Source of the DNA: Galbibacter mesophilus | GTDB lineage: Bacteria; Bacteroidota; Bacteroidia; Flavobacteriales; Flavobacteriaceae | Length of the DNA stretch: 64,000 nt | Direction: 5' to 3' | Assembly (NCBI RefSeq): GCF_023721415.1 | Contig: NZ_JAMQVC010000001.1 | Location: 1,178,001 to 1,242,000, forward strand | In this document: in pieces, positions 63,053 to 64,000 of the stretch | Position numbering within the stretch: the stretch's first letter is position 1 | How the letters are laid out: the number at the start of each line of letters is the position of its first letter | The notes under the pieces: model-generated | Database searches by the model: none | The model's input: the letters and a program-made list of their open reading frames with translations, nothing else | Told to the model about the DNA's origin: nothing | Position numbers and translations under genes: made by a program

Positions 63053-64000
63053 TTATTTAATAATGATGGTCTTGTTGACGGTTTTTTGTCCGTCATATTG
63101 TAATTTCAATACGTAGGTACCTGGGGATACTTCCTTATTGATATTTAAATTTATTTTTTCCTGATCCAGAATCTCTGTTTCAATTGGTACTTCATCGCCA
63201 TTAAAGGTATAAAGCGATATTTGGTTTGGTTTTTCTTCTAAGTTGTTTATGTGCATAACCTTTCCGCCTGAAGGATTAGGATATACCAATACATTCTTAT
63301 TGGATTTTTCAATGGTTTGTGCGCTTTGAGCAGTTTGTGAACAGTCGCAATCTACCTCATTTTTGTAATTGCCGCCATCGGGAGCCAATCCAAATTTAAT
63401 TTCATCATAATAAACCTCATGCATGGGGTCGGTGTTTTTTAGAACATCGCTGTAGGTTCCAAACTTTACATAGCAACTTTGTTTTTCAGGAAAATCTACG
63501 TTTGTTTTTTTAACATAATCGTCCCCAATCCAAACTTCAATTACACCATCGTTGTTGGTTCCATACTTTAAATGCACTACAATATCCGTCCACTGGTTTA
63601 AGACAACATCCGACACATCGCCATAACCGGCTACATCATATTTGTAAACCCCATCCACTTTATGGGTAATAATAGAGCCGTACTGATTTCCGCCCCCTCC
63701 CGCGTCTATGTTTTTAAACTGAAAAATATGAACATTCTCACTCGACCATTTGTCCTGCAAATAATTGTCTTTTATGTAAACGCTAAAGCCAATCCACACA
63801 TCATCGCCGTAGCTCGCAAATGCATCTTCATAATTTCCTATTTCGTTTCTTGCGCTGCAGTAGCTTCCGCCGGTAAGTACTTTTTCTTCATAAGACCGTG
63901 TAAATCGTAAGGATTTGGATCCGCATCTGGATAAATCATCAGAAACCTTCAAAGGAGACGAACTGCATGGTGTTCCGCAGCTCGGACCAACATCACAATT
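63053..64000 (-). CDS. Polysaccharide-lyase-like secreted protein with T9SS sorting domain (partial)
   Basis: Gene continues past the window edge; the frame stays open to base 64000 with no start. The visible part has a heparin-lyase-I-like beta-jelly-roll domain (VWIGFSVYIKDNYL, NVHIFQFKNIDAGG, VLNQWTDIVVHLKYG, HEVYYDEIKFG), then a linker and a C-terminal type IX sorting domain (VLVYPNPSGGKVMHINNL, TYVLKLQYDGQKTVNKTIIIK). It is exported by the T9SS and should act on acidic polysaccharide. An internal TTG at 63952 is not a true start. Confidence 0.85.
   Translation of the reverse strand, partial: NCDVGPSCGTPCSSSPLKVSDDLSRCGSKSLRFTRSYEEKVLTGGSYCSARNEIGNYEDAFASYGDDVWIGFSVYIKDNYLQDKWSSENVHIFQFKNIDAGGGGNQYGSIITHKVDGVYKYDVAGYGDVSDVVLNQWTDIVVHLKYGTNNDGVIEVWIGDDYVKKTNVDFPEKQSCYVKFGTYSDVLKNTDPMHEVYYDEIKFGLAPDGGNYKNEVDCDCSQTAQSAQTIEKSNKNVLVYPNPSGGKVMHINNLEEKPNQISLYTFNGDEVPIETEILDQEKINLNINKEVSPGTYVLKLQYDGQKTVNKTIIIK

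Overview
The window looks like a low-GC marine Flavobacteriaceae chromosome (Bacteroidetes). Supporting signs are the SprE/PorW lipoprotein of type IX secretion and gliding, a C-terminal type IX sorting domain, bacilliredoxin, a short bS21, an F-ATPase operon without beta and epsilon genes, Bacteroidetes-type -7 elements (TAnnTTTG) without Shine-Dalgarno sequences, and genes for marine polysaccharides (GH26 mannanase, sulfatase, PL-like lyase, TonB receptor). There are no rRNA or tRNA genes, CRISPR arrays, prophage or intact insertion sequences, and no gene-free stretch over 300 bases.

Layout. 1-3.2 kb: small membrane protein, FAD oxidoreductase, NtrY-like histidine kinase, enoyl-CoA hydratase. 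3.2-6.1 kb (minus): GNAT, HD hydrolase, PlsC, LMW phosphatase, bacilliredoxin. 6.3-10.1 kb: TerB/J-domain protein, HupE-like protein, dCMP deaminase, S41 protease. 10.1-28.6 kb: a heme island. On the minus strand hemH-MATE-hemJ form one unit and an AraC regulator plus a ThuA lipoprotein another; on the plus strand run hemA-hemC-(trkH-trkA)-hemD-hemE-(two paralogous secreted proteins, one membrane protein)-hemF-(beta-barrel)-hemB. Only hemL is missing from a route from glutamyl-tRNA to protoheme. 28.6-41.9 kb: mixed housekeeping and accessory genes (DinB, CorC/CNNM, MGMT, serine hydrolase, exonuclease, TyrS, membrane MutS-like ATPase, bS21, AraC/GyrI regulator, sulfatase, PaaE-like reductase, GH26). 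41.9-45 kb: ABC exporter of the DUF5687 type and a CarboxypepD_reg-like protein. 45.2-54.3 kb: SprE, bactofilin, AtpZ, and atpBEFHA-G, with a four-helix-bundle cassette flanked by inverted repeats between atpA and atpG. 54.4-59.9 kb: divergent LysR regulator and a four-gene DabAB inorganic-carbon uptake operon with two small unknown genes. 60-64 kb: TonB receptor, thioredoxin-like protein, and a polysaccharide-lyase-like T9SS substrate cut by the window edge.

The parts most worth following up are: the four-helix-bundle cassette inside the atp operon; a perfect stem-loop directly after atpE; perfect palindromes near the bacilliredoxin, hemH and hemA/AraC promoters; the MATE transporter between hemH and hemJ; the unknown secreted/membrane genes in the heme operon; the two small genes in the DAB operon; and a 162-bp MITE-like element at 39.45 kb.
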